A DNA stretch of 12,360 nt from Candidatus Omnitrophota bacterium (GTDB lineage Bacteria > Omnitrophota > Gorgyraeia > Gygaellales > Profunditerraquicolaceae), in assembly GCA_020063525.1 (NCBI GenBank), contig JAGUUJ010000044.1, forward strand, positions 1 through 12,360, in the 5' to 3' direction. Made by a program: the position numbers and the translations under genes. Below are positions 5,432 through 12,326 of the stretch, in pieces (the stretch's first letter is position 1; each line of letters begins with the position of its first letter). The notes under the pieces are model-generated. The model was given only the letters and a program-made list of their open reading frames with translations, was not told where the DNA came from and made no database searches.

Positions 5432-6454
5432 ATGATAAATGTAGGTATTGTGGGCGCAACAGGTTATGCGGGCGAAGAATTAATCGATATCCTTTTAAGG
5501 CATCCGGACGTCAAAATAGTAAACCTTTCTGCCAAAATCGATAAGCCACAGAATATATCAGAGATATTTCCTAAGATTAAGGGCAGAATCGCACTTGTTT
5601 GTCAGCAACCGGATATAAAAGAGATAATTAGTAAATGTGATTTAGCATTCTTGGCATTGCCTCATACTGTATCAATGGAGATAGCACCTAAATTATTAAG
5701 TGCGGGCAAGAAGGTGATTGACCTGAGCGCTGATTACAGATTAAAGGATACTAAAATCTATACGCAATTTTATAAAACTAAACATCAAGATAAAATCAAT
5801 CTGAGTAAGGCAGTATATGGTTTGCCTGAGCTATATCGAACCAAGATTAAGGTTGCACAGTTAATTGCCAATCCTGGCTGTTATCCTACAGCAGGTATAT
5901 TAGCTTTAGCCCCGCTTGTGGCTTTTAATCTGGTTGATTTGGGAACAATAATTATTGATGCCAAGTCCGGAGTAACCGGTGCAGGTAAAAAAGTAGCGGA
6001 GGATTTTCTTTTTTCTGAAATCAACGATGATTTCAAGGCTTACAAGGTGGATATCCATCAGCATGCGCCTGAGATTAATCAAGAGTTATCAAAATTAGCA
6101 GATAAAAGAATAAACATAACTTTTGTGCCGCATTTATTGCCTTTAAACAGAGGGATTTTAGAGACGGTATATGTGAAAAGAATCCAGAGTCCAAAATCCA
6201 AAATCAAAAATTTAGTTAGTTTGTATAAAAAGTTTTATAAAAAAGAACCATTCATAAGAATAAGGGACGAGGGAGATTTTCCTAAAATTAAGGATGTAGT
6301 GCACACAAATTTCTGCGATATAGGAATTAAGGATAGCGGCGATACTATAATTATCATTGCAGCAATAGATAATTTACTAAAAGGGGCGTCTGGTCAGGCA
6401 GTGCAGAATATGAATATTATGTATAAGTTCCCGGAATATACAGCGTTGCTATAA
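5432..6454 (+). CDS. argC: N-acetyl-gamma-glutamyl-phosphate reductase
   Basis: This is the third step of arginine synthesis: reduction of N-acetylglutamyl phosphate to the semialdehyde with NADPH. The 340 residues show the Rossmann motif GATGYAGEEL (8-17), LALPHTVS, IDLSADYRLKD, the catalytic cysteine in ANPGCYPTA (Cys150), DAKSGVTGAGK, HQHAPEINQEL (His211) and FVPHLLPLNRGIL. The end NLLKGASGQAVQNMNIM is typical. AAGGAG six bases upstream fixes the start. Residues 251-260 (IQSPKSKIKN) are encoded by a heptamer repeat placed in a loop after LETVYVK. It opens the arg cluster; the gap to argJ is filled by a CGCTAATT palindrome. Confidence 0.97.
   Translation: MINVGIVGATGYAGEELIDILLRHPDVKIVNLSAKIDKPQNISEIFPKIKGRIALVCQQPDIKEIISKCDLAFLALPHTVSMEIAPKLLSAGKKVIDLSADYRLKDTKIYTQFYKTKHQDKINLSKAVYGLPELYRTKIKVAQLIANPGCYPTAGILALAPLVAFNLVDLGTIIIDAKSGVTGAGKKVAEDFLFSEINDDFKAYKVDIHQHAPEINQELSKLADKRINITFVPHLLPLNRGILETVYVKRIQSPKSKIKNLVSLYKKFYKKEPFIRIRDEGDFPKIKDVVHTNFCDIGIKDSGDTIIIIAAIDNLLKGASGQAVQNMNIMYKFPEYTALL
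6183..6210 (+). repeat. 7-base tandem array inside argC
   Basis: Heptamers TCCAGAG, TCCAAAA, TCCAAAA and TCAAAAA run in series and encode residues about 251-260 of ArgC, in a region of the family where length varies. It is the fourth short-unit array found within a coding sequence in this window. Confidence 0.7.
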
Positions 6455-6455
6455 G

Positions 6456-6539
6456 CGCTAATTACCGCTAATTTAAAATCGCTAATTACCGCTAATTTAT
6501 TATTAGCGGAAATTAGCCTAAAATTGGCGGACATTAGCG
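6456..6539 (+). repeat. CGCTAATT nested palindrome between argC and argJ
   Basis: CGCTAATTACCGCTAATTTA occurs exactly at 6456-6475 and again at 6480-6499. The second copy folds with the following bases: GCTAATT-A-CCGCTAAT (6481-6496) against ATTAGCGG-A-AATTAGC (6502-6517), 15 pairs with one A-A mismatch and a five-base loop. The first copy pairs outward with ATTAGCG (6533-6539) and GCGG (6527-6530). The argD-argF gap has a related repeat. Confidence 0.85.
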
Positions 6540-6556
6540 TATTAAATATTTTTTAA

Positions 6557-7696
6557 ATGAAGATATATAAAAAAGCGATTCTACCTTTGGAATTCCAAGC
6601 CAACGGTATAGCCTCGGGTATTAAAAGATCGGGTAAATTAGATTTGGCATTGTTTTATTCCGACATTCCTGCAAAGGCTGCCTGTCAATTCACCTCCAAT
6701 AAAATTCAGGCTGCGCCTATCAGGATAAATAAAAAATATCTGAAGGAAAATAAAGATTATCAGGCAATAATTGTCAATAGCGGTAATGCTAATTGTTTTA
6801 CCGGCAATCGTGGTTTAAGGGATGCTGAAGAGACGACCCGAATGTTATCTGAGGCTATAGGTATTAAGAAAGATTCCGTATTAGTGGCTTCTACGGGTAT
6901 TATCGCAAAGCCATTGCCTTTACTTAAGCTTAAAAAATCAATACCCAAATTAGTTATGGGATTATCCAGATACGGTATAGATAAAGCAAAAATAGCTATC
7001 CTGACCACTGATACGTTCACCAAAGAGATTACCGTAAAATTTAATATTGGTAGTCAGATAATTACGATTTGCGGTATTGCCAAAGGCGCAGGTATGATTG
7101 CGCCGAATATGGCGACAATGCTTTGTTTTATTTTGACTGATGCCCTAATTACGCAAAGAGCCTTAAGTAGAGCCCTGAGAAGTTCAGTTGATAATTCTTT
7201 TAACTGCATAACCGTCGATGGTTGCATGAGCACAAATGACACGATAATAACGTTGGCAAGCGGTGCGAGCAGAAATAATTTAATTGATACAGATAATAAG
7301 TATTTTAACTTATTTCTTAAGGCATTAAATATAGCGTGCCTTGAATTGGCAAAATTGATTATCAGGGATGCTGAAGGCGCAACTAAATTTATTCAGATCA
7401 AGGTAGAGAAAGCAAAGAATTTCGCGCAAGCCAAAGGAGTTGCTTTAAATATTGCTAATTCTAATCTTTTTAAGACTGCCATGTATGGCGAAGACGCTAA
7501 TTTTGGAAGAATTATTGCTGCTATAGGCGCAAGCGGAGTAGATGTAAAAGAGAAAGACATCAGAATAAAAGTCTCACCCTTGCATAAAAAAGAAATAAAT
7601 GTAGATGTCTCTATTAAACAAGGCAATGCCTGCGCAACGGTTTATACTTCGGATTTAACACCCGAGTACATCAAAATAAATGCAAAATACAATTAA
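6557..7696 (+). CDS. argJ: Glutamate N-acetyltransferase / ornithine acetyltransferase
   Basis: ArgJ transfers the acetyl group from N-acetylornithine to glutamate, giving ornithine and regenerating N-acetylglutamate; some members also use acetyl-CoA. The 379-residue precursor has the self-cleavage motif KGAGMIAPNMATML, with Thr187 the expected new N-terminal nucleophile, so alpha (about 186 residues) and beta chains are predicted. Other landmarks are NSGNANCFTG, ASTGIIAKPL, TTDTFTKE, NSFNCITVDGCMSTNDT and the terminal TSDLTPEYIKINAKYN. Its presence makes a separate ArgE unnecessary. Whether it is mono- or bifunctional cannot be read from sequence. No Shine-Dalgarno precedes the ATG; the leader is AT-rich and follows a large palindrome. 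Confidence 0.96.
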   Translation: MKIYKKAILPLEFQANGIASGIKRSGKLDLALFYSDIPAKAACQFTSNKIQAAPIRINKKYLKENKDYQAIIVNSGNANCFTGNRGLRDAEETTRMLSEAIGIKKDSVLVASTGIIAKPLPLLKLKKSIPKLVMGLSRYGIDKAKIAILTTDTFTKEITVKFNIGSQIITICGIAKGAGMIAPNMATMLCFILTDALITQRALSRALRSSVDNSFNCITVDGCMSTNDTIITLASGASRNNLIDTDNKYFNLFLKALNIACLELAKLIIRDAEGATKFIQIKVEKAKNFAQAKGVALNIANSNLFKTAMYGEDANFGRIIAAIGASGVDVKEKDIRIKVSPLHKKEINVDVSIKQGNACATVYTSDLTPEYIKINAKYN

Positions 7697-7709
7697 AATT
7701 AGTTGAAGG

Positions 7710-7821
7710 GTGTGCATAATTCATACTGTGTCATTCTGAGGAGCGATAGCGACGAAGAATCTCAAAAAGCCGGGATTCTTCAGCCCTGCGGGCTTCAGAA
7801 TGACGACGGAATTATGCACAC
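7710..7821 (+). repeat. MITE-like 112-base nested inverted repeat between argJ and argB
   Basis: Perfect 13-base terminal inverted repeats GTGTGCATAATTC (7710-7722) and GAATTATGCACAC (7809-7821) enclose a second pair, GTCATTCTGA (7730-7739) with TCAGAATGAC (7795-7804), a third, GAAGAATC (7754-7761) with GATTCTTC (7774-7781), and a small GCCC/GGGC hairpin. AATTAGTTGAA occurs on both sides (7697-7707 and 7827-7837), resembling a target duplication with short gaps. It encodes nothing evident. The inner GGAGCG to GCGACGAAG part is shared, inverted, with 4161-4207. Confidence 0.8.
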
Positions 7822-7826
7822 TGCTC

Positions 7827-7884
7827 AATTAGTTGAATGGTTAATTGGTGAGTGGTGAGTAGTTAATTAACCATTTAACTAATT
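7827..7884 (+). repeat. 20-base inverted repeat in the argB leader
   Basis: AATTAGTTGAATGGTTAATT (7827-7846) and AATTAACCATTTAACTAATT (7865-7884) are reverse complements with one mismatch, around an 18-base loop that contains two copies of GGTGAGT (7847-7860). The right arm reads as degenerate TTAAC-type heptamers. It ends 17 bases before argB. Confidence 0.8.
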
Positions 7885-7901
7885 AACAAATTAACCAAAC
7901 T

Positions 7902-8756
7902 ATGGAAGAGGCAATTAAAAAGGCAGAGGTTTTAATTGAAGCACTGCCTTATATTAAGAGGTTTCATAAGAAAATAATCGTAATAAAATACGGCGGTAGC
8001 ATATTGGCAGAAGAGAAAATTAGAAAGAGCGTTTTAGAAGATATTGTTTTCTTAAGTTTTATGGGGCTAAGGCCTGTGCTCGTGCACGGCGGAGGCCCTA
8101 ATATAAGCGGGCGCATACGCGCCGAAGGAAAAAAAACTGAGTTTGTAGATGGTATACGCGTAACCGATGAAGAGACTCTCGTTGTGGTCGAAGAAGAGCT
8201 AGAAAAAATAAACGACCTTATTGTCAATGAGCTCTCCGAATTAGGCGCAAATGCTGTTGGGTTGAATGGTGAAAAGAAGAAGATAATTCAGGTTGAGAAA
8301 AAGGAGGCCAAGATAAATTTGGGTCTGGTGGGCCATATCACCCAGATAAACACTGAACCGATATTGGAGGAGTTGAAGTCTGATACGGTTGTAGTAATTT
8401 TACCTATGGGCAAAGGCCAGGATAAAAAGGCCTACAATGTAAATGCTGATGAGGCAGCCTCTAGTATTTCTTCTGCTTTGAAGGCGGAAAAATTAGTTTT
8501 ACTTACTAATGTAAAAGGTATTATGCGTAACCCCGAAGACCCAAATTCTTTTTTATCAACCTTGACTACGCAGGAAGCAAAAGGGCTGATTGAGAGTAAC
8601 ATTATCCAGCAGGGTATGATCCCCAAAGTAAAGGCCTGTATTGTTGCATTAGAAAACGGTGTAAAAAAGACACATATTATTGATGCGCGCACGCCGCACG
8701 GATTACTTTTAGAGATATTTACGGATACAGGAATAGGGACAGAAATTGTAAAATAA
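7902..8756 (+). CDS. argB: Acetylglutamate kinase, arginine-sensitive type
   Basis: ArgB phosphorylates N-acetylglutamate with ATP. In 284 residues it shows IKYGGS (Lys29), VHGGGPNIS (61-69), GLNGEKK, the NVNADEAA segment (179-186), LTNVKGI, GMIPKV (Lys242) and the end HIIDARTPHGLLLEIFTDTGIGTEI. The first 20 or so residues form an amphipathic extension ending in LPYIKRF ahead of the amino-acid kinase fold. Together with the C-terminal HGLLLEIFTDTGIGT, this is the signature of hexameric kinases inhibited by arginine. The usual SGG before MIPK reads IQQG here. There is no Shine-Dalgarno; the ATG follows repeat-derived sequence. Confidence 0.96.
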   Translation: MEEAIKKAEVLIEALPYIKRFHKKIIVIKYGGSILAEEKIRKSVLEDIVFLSFMGLRPVLVHGGGPNISGRIRAEGKKTEFVDGIRVTDEETLVVVEEELEKINDLIVNELSELGANAVGLNGEKKKIIQVEKKEAKINLGLVGHITQINTEPILEELKSDTVVVILPMGKGQDKKAYNVNADEAASSISSALKAEKLVLLTNVKGIMRNPEDPNSFLSTLTTQEAKGLIESNIIQQGMIPKVKACIVALENGVKKTHIIDARTPHGLLLEIFTDTGIGTEIVK

Positions 8757-8762
8757 AAGTGC

Positions 8763-8842
8763 TCTACTGTTATATTGCTATATTGTCATATTGAAAAGAA
8801 TGAAATGACAGTAGAACAGTAGAACAGTAGAACAGTAGAACA
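8763..8842 (+). repeat. Inverted 8-base arrays between argB and argD
   Basis: TCTACTGT (8763-8770) begins a degenerate octamer series (TATATTGC, TATATTGT, CATATTGA; to 8794). After 13 bases, four exact copies of ACAGTAGA follow (8808-8839), the unit being the reverse complement of TCTACTGT. The perfect array ends three bases before the argD ATG, so the entire argD leader is repeat. The layout mirrors the asd block at 2693-2764. Confidence 0.88.
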
Positions 8843-10027
8843 ATGAAAATTCAAGAAATCTTTGATACTTATAATAATTATATAATGCCGACTTATATCA
8901 AGCTTCCTTTGATTTTTGTCAAAGGAAAAGGCAGCCGGCTCTGGGATATTCATGGAAAGGCATATCTGGATTTTTTTCCGGGTTGGGGCGTGGGTAATCT
9001 CGGGCATTGTCATCCCAAGGTTATGGCAGCGGTCAAGGACCAGATTTCTAAATTAATATTTATACCTAATAATTATTATCATATTCATCAGGCAAAGTTA
9101 GCCAAGGAGATAGTTTTTTGGACATATCCGGCCAAGGTTTTTTTCTGCAACTCTGGTGCTGAGGCAAACGAAGTAGCCATAAAGTTTAGCCGAAAATTTG
9201 GGCAGGGCAGATACGAGATTATTACTTTTGATAATTCTTTTCACGGAAGAACGCTGGCTGCTCTTGCTGCCACTGGGCAGAAAAAATATCAGGATGGATT
9301 TTCGCCTTTACCCGAAGGATTTAAGACAGTTAAGTTTAATGATATAGAAGCTGTAAAATCCGCAATAATAGACAAAACAGTAGCCATAATGGTGGAGTTA
9401 ATTCAAGGTGAAGGCGGGATTAATGTGGCAGAGCGGGATTTTGTTTTAGAATTAAGAAAAATATGTAATGATAGAAATCTACTTTTAATTATAGACGAGG
9501 TGCAAACCGGTTTGGGCAGGACAGGTAAAATGTTTTGTTATCAACACTACGGTATAACTCCTGATATTATGACGCTGGCAAAGGCATTGGGAGGGGGATT
9601 GCCTATCGGCACAATGGTAGTAAAGAAGGAGATTGCCGATACTTTAGGCCCGGGTATGCATGCTTCTACTTTTGGAGGCGGACCGGTAATTTGTAAAGCG
9701 GCATTAGCAGTTTTAAGAGCAATTCAGAAAGAAAAGTTGCTCACCAATACACAAAAAATGAGCGAGTATTTATTTTTAAAACTCAAGGAATTAAAAAATA
9801 AATATTCAATTATAAAAGAAATAAGAGGCATAGGCCTGATGGCGGGTGTAGAGTTAAGCATTGAAGGAAAAATTATAGTCGAAAAATGTATTGAAAAAGG
9901 ACTTTTGATTAATTGCACTCACGATAAAGTCTTAAGACTTATGCCTGCATTAAGCATTACTAAAAAAGAGATTGATAAGGCGATGAATATATTGGATAGC
10001 GTATTGAGTAACGCGAATATACGCTAA
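8843..10027 (+). CDS. argD: Acetylornithine aminotransferase
   Basis: A PLP-dependent class-III aminotransferase converting N-acetylglutamate semialdehyde to N-acetylornithine with glutamate; relatives often also serve N-succinyl-diaminopimelate in lysine synthesis. The 394 residues show FPGWGVGNLGHCHP, FCNSGAEANEVAIKFSRK, SFHGRTLAA, ELIQGEGG, LIIDEVQTGLGRTGK with the PLP-ring aspartate (Asp218), and the Schiff-base lysine in LAKALGGGLPIG (Lys247). The natural end is expected near ILDSVL. The last six residues (SNANIR) fall within an inverted repeat, TAGCGTAT (9997-10004) with ATACGCTA (10019-10026). No Shine-Dalgarno is visible before the ATG, which follows the ACAGTAGA array. Confidence 0.95.
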   Translation: MKIQEIFDTYNNYIMPTYIKLPLIFVKGKGSRLWDIHGKAYLDFFPGWGVGNLGHCHPKVMAAVKDQISKLIFIPNNYYHIHQAKLAKEIVFWTYPAKVFFCNSGAEANEVAIKFSRKFGQGRYEIITFDNSFHGRTLAALAATGQKKYQDGFSPLPEGFKTVKFNDIEAVKSAIIDKTVAIMVELIQGEGGINVAERDFVLELRKICNDRNLLLIIDEVQTGLGRTGKMFCYQHYGITPDIMTLAKALGGGLPIGTMVVKKEIADTLGPGMHASTFGGGPVICKAALAVLRAIQKEKLLTNTQKMSEYLFLKLKELKNKYSIIKEIRGIGLMAGVELSIEGKIIVEKCIEKGLLINCTHDKVLRLMPALSITKKEIDKAMNILDSVLSNANIR

Positions 10028-10113
10028 TCCCTGTCTGCCGGCAGGCAGGAAACGCGAATGGTCGCTAATTTTATTAGCGTAAATTAGCGTTAGATTCGCG
10101 ACAATTAGCGTTA
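9997..10113 (+). repeat. CGCTAATT-family palindromes plus CTGCCGGCAG palindrome, argD end to argF
   Basis: In order: TAGCGTAT/ATACGCTA (9997-10026), overlapping the argD stop; CCTGTCTGCCGGCAGGCAGG (10030-10049), a palindrome with one G-T pair and no loop; CGCTAAT/ATTAGCG (10063-10079) around a three-base loop; CGCGAAT (10053-10059) pairing outward with ATTCGCG (10094-10100); and further AATTAGCG copies up to 10110. The AATTAGCG and CGCTAATT words tie it to the argC-argJ repeat. Confidence 0.8.
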
Positions 10114-10119
10114 AAAAAG

Positions 10120-11043
10120 ATGAAAAAAGATTTGATTTCAGTTAAAGATTTAACGGCTGGTGAAATCGAAGAGATTTTTAACCTTACGGATAAAATCAAG
10201 AAAGATAAAGCAGGATTCGCTAACGTATTAACAGGTAAAACATTAGCTTTAATCTTTCAGAAACCTTCCAACCGCACGCGGGTTTCTTTTGAAGTAGGGA
10301 TGTTCGAGCTCGGTGGGTATTCTATATATTTAGGCCCTGATGAAATAAATCTGGGCATTAGAGAATCTATAAAAGACGTAGCTAAGACTCTTTCCAGATA
10401 CGTCGATGGAATAGTTTTGCGGACCTTCGAGCATAAGAATGTAATAGATTTGGCTCAATTTGCAACTGTTCCTATAATAAACGGGCTCTCTGATTTATTG
10501 CATCCCTGTCAGGCATTAGCAGACATTTATACCATAAGAGAAAAATTAAAGAATATAAAAGGGATAAGCGTGGCCTATGTCGGTGACGGAAATAACGTTT
10601 GCAATTCTCTGTTGCACGCCTGTTCCAAAGTAGGCATAAATATGAATATTGCCACTCCCAAAGGTTATGAGCCTGATAAAACAGTTTTAAATGAAGCCAG
10701 GGTAATTGCTAAAACAAAAAAGGCAACTATAAATTTATCTGCCAAACCGAAAGAGGCGGTCAAAGATGTCGATGTTATTTATACCGATGTCTGGACGAGT
10801 ATGGGCCAGGAAAAAGAAGCTAAAATGAGAAAAAGAATATTCAAGGAATTTCAGATAAATAAAAGTTTAGTGAGATTAGCTAAGAAAAATGCGCTTATTA
10901 TGCATTGCTTGCCTGCGCACAGGGGAGAAGAGATAACCGATGAAATTATGGAGAGTAAAAACTCCGTTATTTTTGACCAGGCAGAGAATAGAATGCATGT
11001 GCAGAAAGCAATATTGATTAAGCTATTGGGAGAAGAAAGATGA
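10120..11043 (+). CDS. argF: Ornithine carbamoyltransferase
   Basis: ArgF condenses ornithine with carbamoyl phosphate to citrulline. The 307 residues carry the carbamoyl-phosphate loop PSNRTRVSFE (49-58; Asn where STRTR is usual), the HPCQALADIYT segment (128-138), the ornithine-binding DVWTSMGQE (223-231) and HCLPAHRGEE (262-271) with its catalytic cysteine. The DVWTSMG and HCLP motifs favour ornithine over aspartate, putrescine or acetylornithine as acceptor. The TGA overlaps the argG ATG by four bases, so translation is probably coupled. The start lacks a Shine-Dalgarno; an A-rich stretch after the CGCTAATT repeats precedes it. Confidence 0.96.
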   Translation: MKKDLISVKDLTAGEIEEIFNLTDKIKKDKAGFANVLTGKTLALIFQKPSNRTRVSFEVGMFELGGYSIYLGPDEINLGIRESIKDVAKTLSRYVDGIVLRTFEHKNVIDLAQFATVPIINGLSDLLHPCQALADIYTIREKLKNIKGISVAYVGDGNNVCNSLLHACSKVGINMNIATPKGYEPDKTVLNEARVIAKTKKATINLSAKPKEAVKDVDVIYTDVWTSMGQEKEAKMRKRIFKEFQINKSLVRLAKKNALIMHCLPAHRGEEITDEIMESKNSVIFDQAENRMHVQKAILIKLLGEER

Positions 11044-12221
11044 AAAAGATTGTACTCGCCTATTCCGGCGGTTTAGATACCTCTTGTGCGGTGAGATGGT
11101 TAAAAGAGCGAGGGTTTGAAGTAGTCTGTTTTGTTGCGGATTTAGGTCAGGGCTTAGGAGAAGGAGAAGATTTTCAAGCGATAGAAGGGCGGGCTCTTGT
11201 TGCCGGAGCCTCAAAAGTATATATCAAAGACCTTCAGGATGAATTTGTCCAGGATTTTGTGTTACCGGCTTTAAAAGCAAATGCTATCTATGAAGGAAAA
11301 TATCTGCTGGCTACTGCATTAGGCAGGCCGTTGATTGCCAAATACCTGGTTGAGCTCGCCCATAAAGAAAAAGCCTCTGCCGTAGCTCACGGCTGCACAG
11401 GTAAAGGCAATGACCAGGTGAGATTTGAGGTTACGGTAGGAATATTAGACCCAAAATTAGAGATTATTGCCCCGGTGAGAGAATGGGAATTTAAATCGAG
11501 AGAAGAAGAAATAGAATATGCGCATATGTCCAATATCCCTATTGATGTAAGCAAGAAAAAGCCGTATAGCATTGATAGAAATATCTGGGGAATAAGCATT
11601 GAGGCAGGTGTGTTGGAAAACCTGGAGCAGGAGGCGCCTGAGGATGCTTATTTGCTCACCAAGAGTCCGACTCAGATATCTACCTATCCTAAATATCTTG
11701 AAGTTTATTTTGAAAAAGGCGTACCTAAAAAGATAGACGGGAAAACTTATAAATTGAAAAGCTTGATTAACCATTTAAATGAGGTCGGTGGACTGTATGG
11801 CGTAGGTAGAATGGACCTTGTGGAAAATAGGCTGGTAGGTATAAAATCCAGGGAGATTTATGAAGCACCTGCTGCAACCATATTATATACGGCACATAAG
11901 GAATTAGAAAGTTTAGTACTCGATAGAGAATTAGCCCACTTTAAGGAGATTATTTCGCTTAAATATTCAGAGTTGGTGTATTACGGACTCTGGTATTCTC
12001 CTTTAAAAGAGGCACTGGATAGCTTTGTTAATTCTACGCAGAAGCAAGTTAGCGGTTCCATAAAACTGAAATTATTCAAAGGAAGCTGTATTCCGGTGGG
12101 AAGAAAGTCCCCCTATTCATTATATAAAAAAGAATTAAGCACCTATGGCAAGGGAGACAAATTCGACCAGAAGTTAGCAGAAGGTTTTATCAAAATTTGG
12201 GGAATGCCGTATAAAAGATAG
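11040..12221 (+). CDS. argG: Argininosuccinate synthase
   Basis: ArgG joins citrulline and aspartate with ATP to give argininosuccinate. The 393-residue protein has the N-type ATP pyrophosphatase loop AYSGGLDTS (7-15), HGCTGKGNDQVRFE (117-130), APVREWEF, SIDRNIWGISIEAG, and GGLYGVGRMDLVENRLVGIKSRE; length and order are normal for the family. GGGAG at 11028-11032, inside argF, gives seven bases to the ATG. The ATGA overlap with argF suggests coupling. A GGGACTGTCCC repeat begins soon after its stop codon, between it and argH. Confidence 0.97.
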   Translation: MKKIVLAYSGGLDTSCAVRWLKERGFEVVCFVADLGQGLGEGEDFQAIEGRALVAGASKVYIKDLQDEFVQDFVLPALKANAIYEGKYLLATALGRPLIAKYLVELAHKEKASAVAHGCTGKGNDQVRFEVTVGILDPKLEIIAPVREWEFKSREEEIEYAHMSNIPIDVSKKKPYSIDRNIWGISIEAGVLENLEQEAPEDAYLLTKSPTQISTYPKYLEVYFEKGVPKKIDGKTYKLKSLINHLNEVGGLYGVGRMDLVENRLVGIKSREIYEAPAATILYTAHKELESLVLDRELAHFKEIISLKYSELVYYGLWYSPLKEALDSFVNSTQKQVSGSIKLKLFKGSCIPVGRKSPYSLYKKELSTYGKGDKFDQKLAEGFIKIWGMPYKR

Positions 12222-12230
12222 ACTAGCACA

Positions 12231-12290
12231 GCCAGCCGGGACTGTCCCCGAAGATGTTGAATCCATTAGAAACCAAGGGGACTGTTCCTA
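12231..12290 (+). repeat. REP/BIME-like GGGACTGTCCC pair, copy 3
   Basis: GGGACTGTCCCC (12238-12249) and GGGGACTGTTCC (12277-12288) are inverted, with 27 bases between, the same spacing as copy 2. Shared flanks are AGCACAGCCAG on the left, AGAAACCAAGG inside, and GCGAGAT-like sequence on the right. It carries one extra change (TTCC for TCCC), and the GTAG tetranucleotide has become CCGG. Confidence 0.8.
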
Positions 12291-12326
12291 AAGGCGAGCG
12301 AGATAAGGGTTAAATGGGAGATTATA

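Noticed and set aside
6456..6499. Direct repeats with 24-base period as a CRISPR array
   Set aside because: Only two copies with a four-base separator, no spacers of CRISPR length and no cas genes; the unit is part of a larger palindrome.
7712..7727. ARG-box-like TGCATAATTCATA upstream of argB
   Set aside because: It overlaps the terminal inverted repeat of a MITE-like element and lies far from any promoter; the resemblance to an ArgR site is weak.
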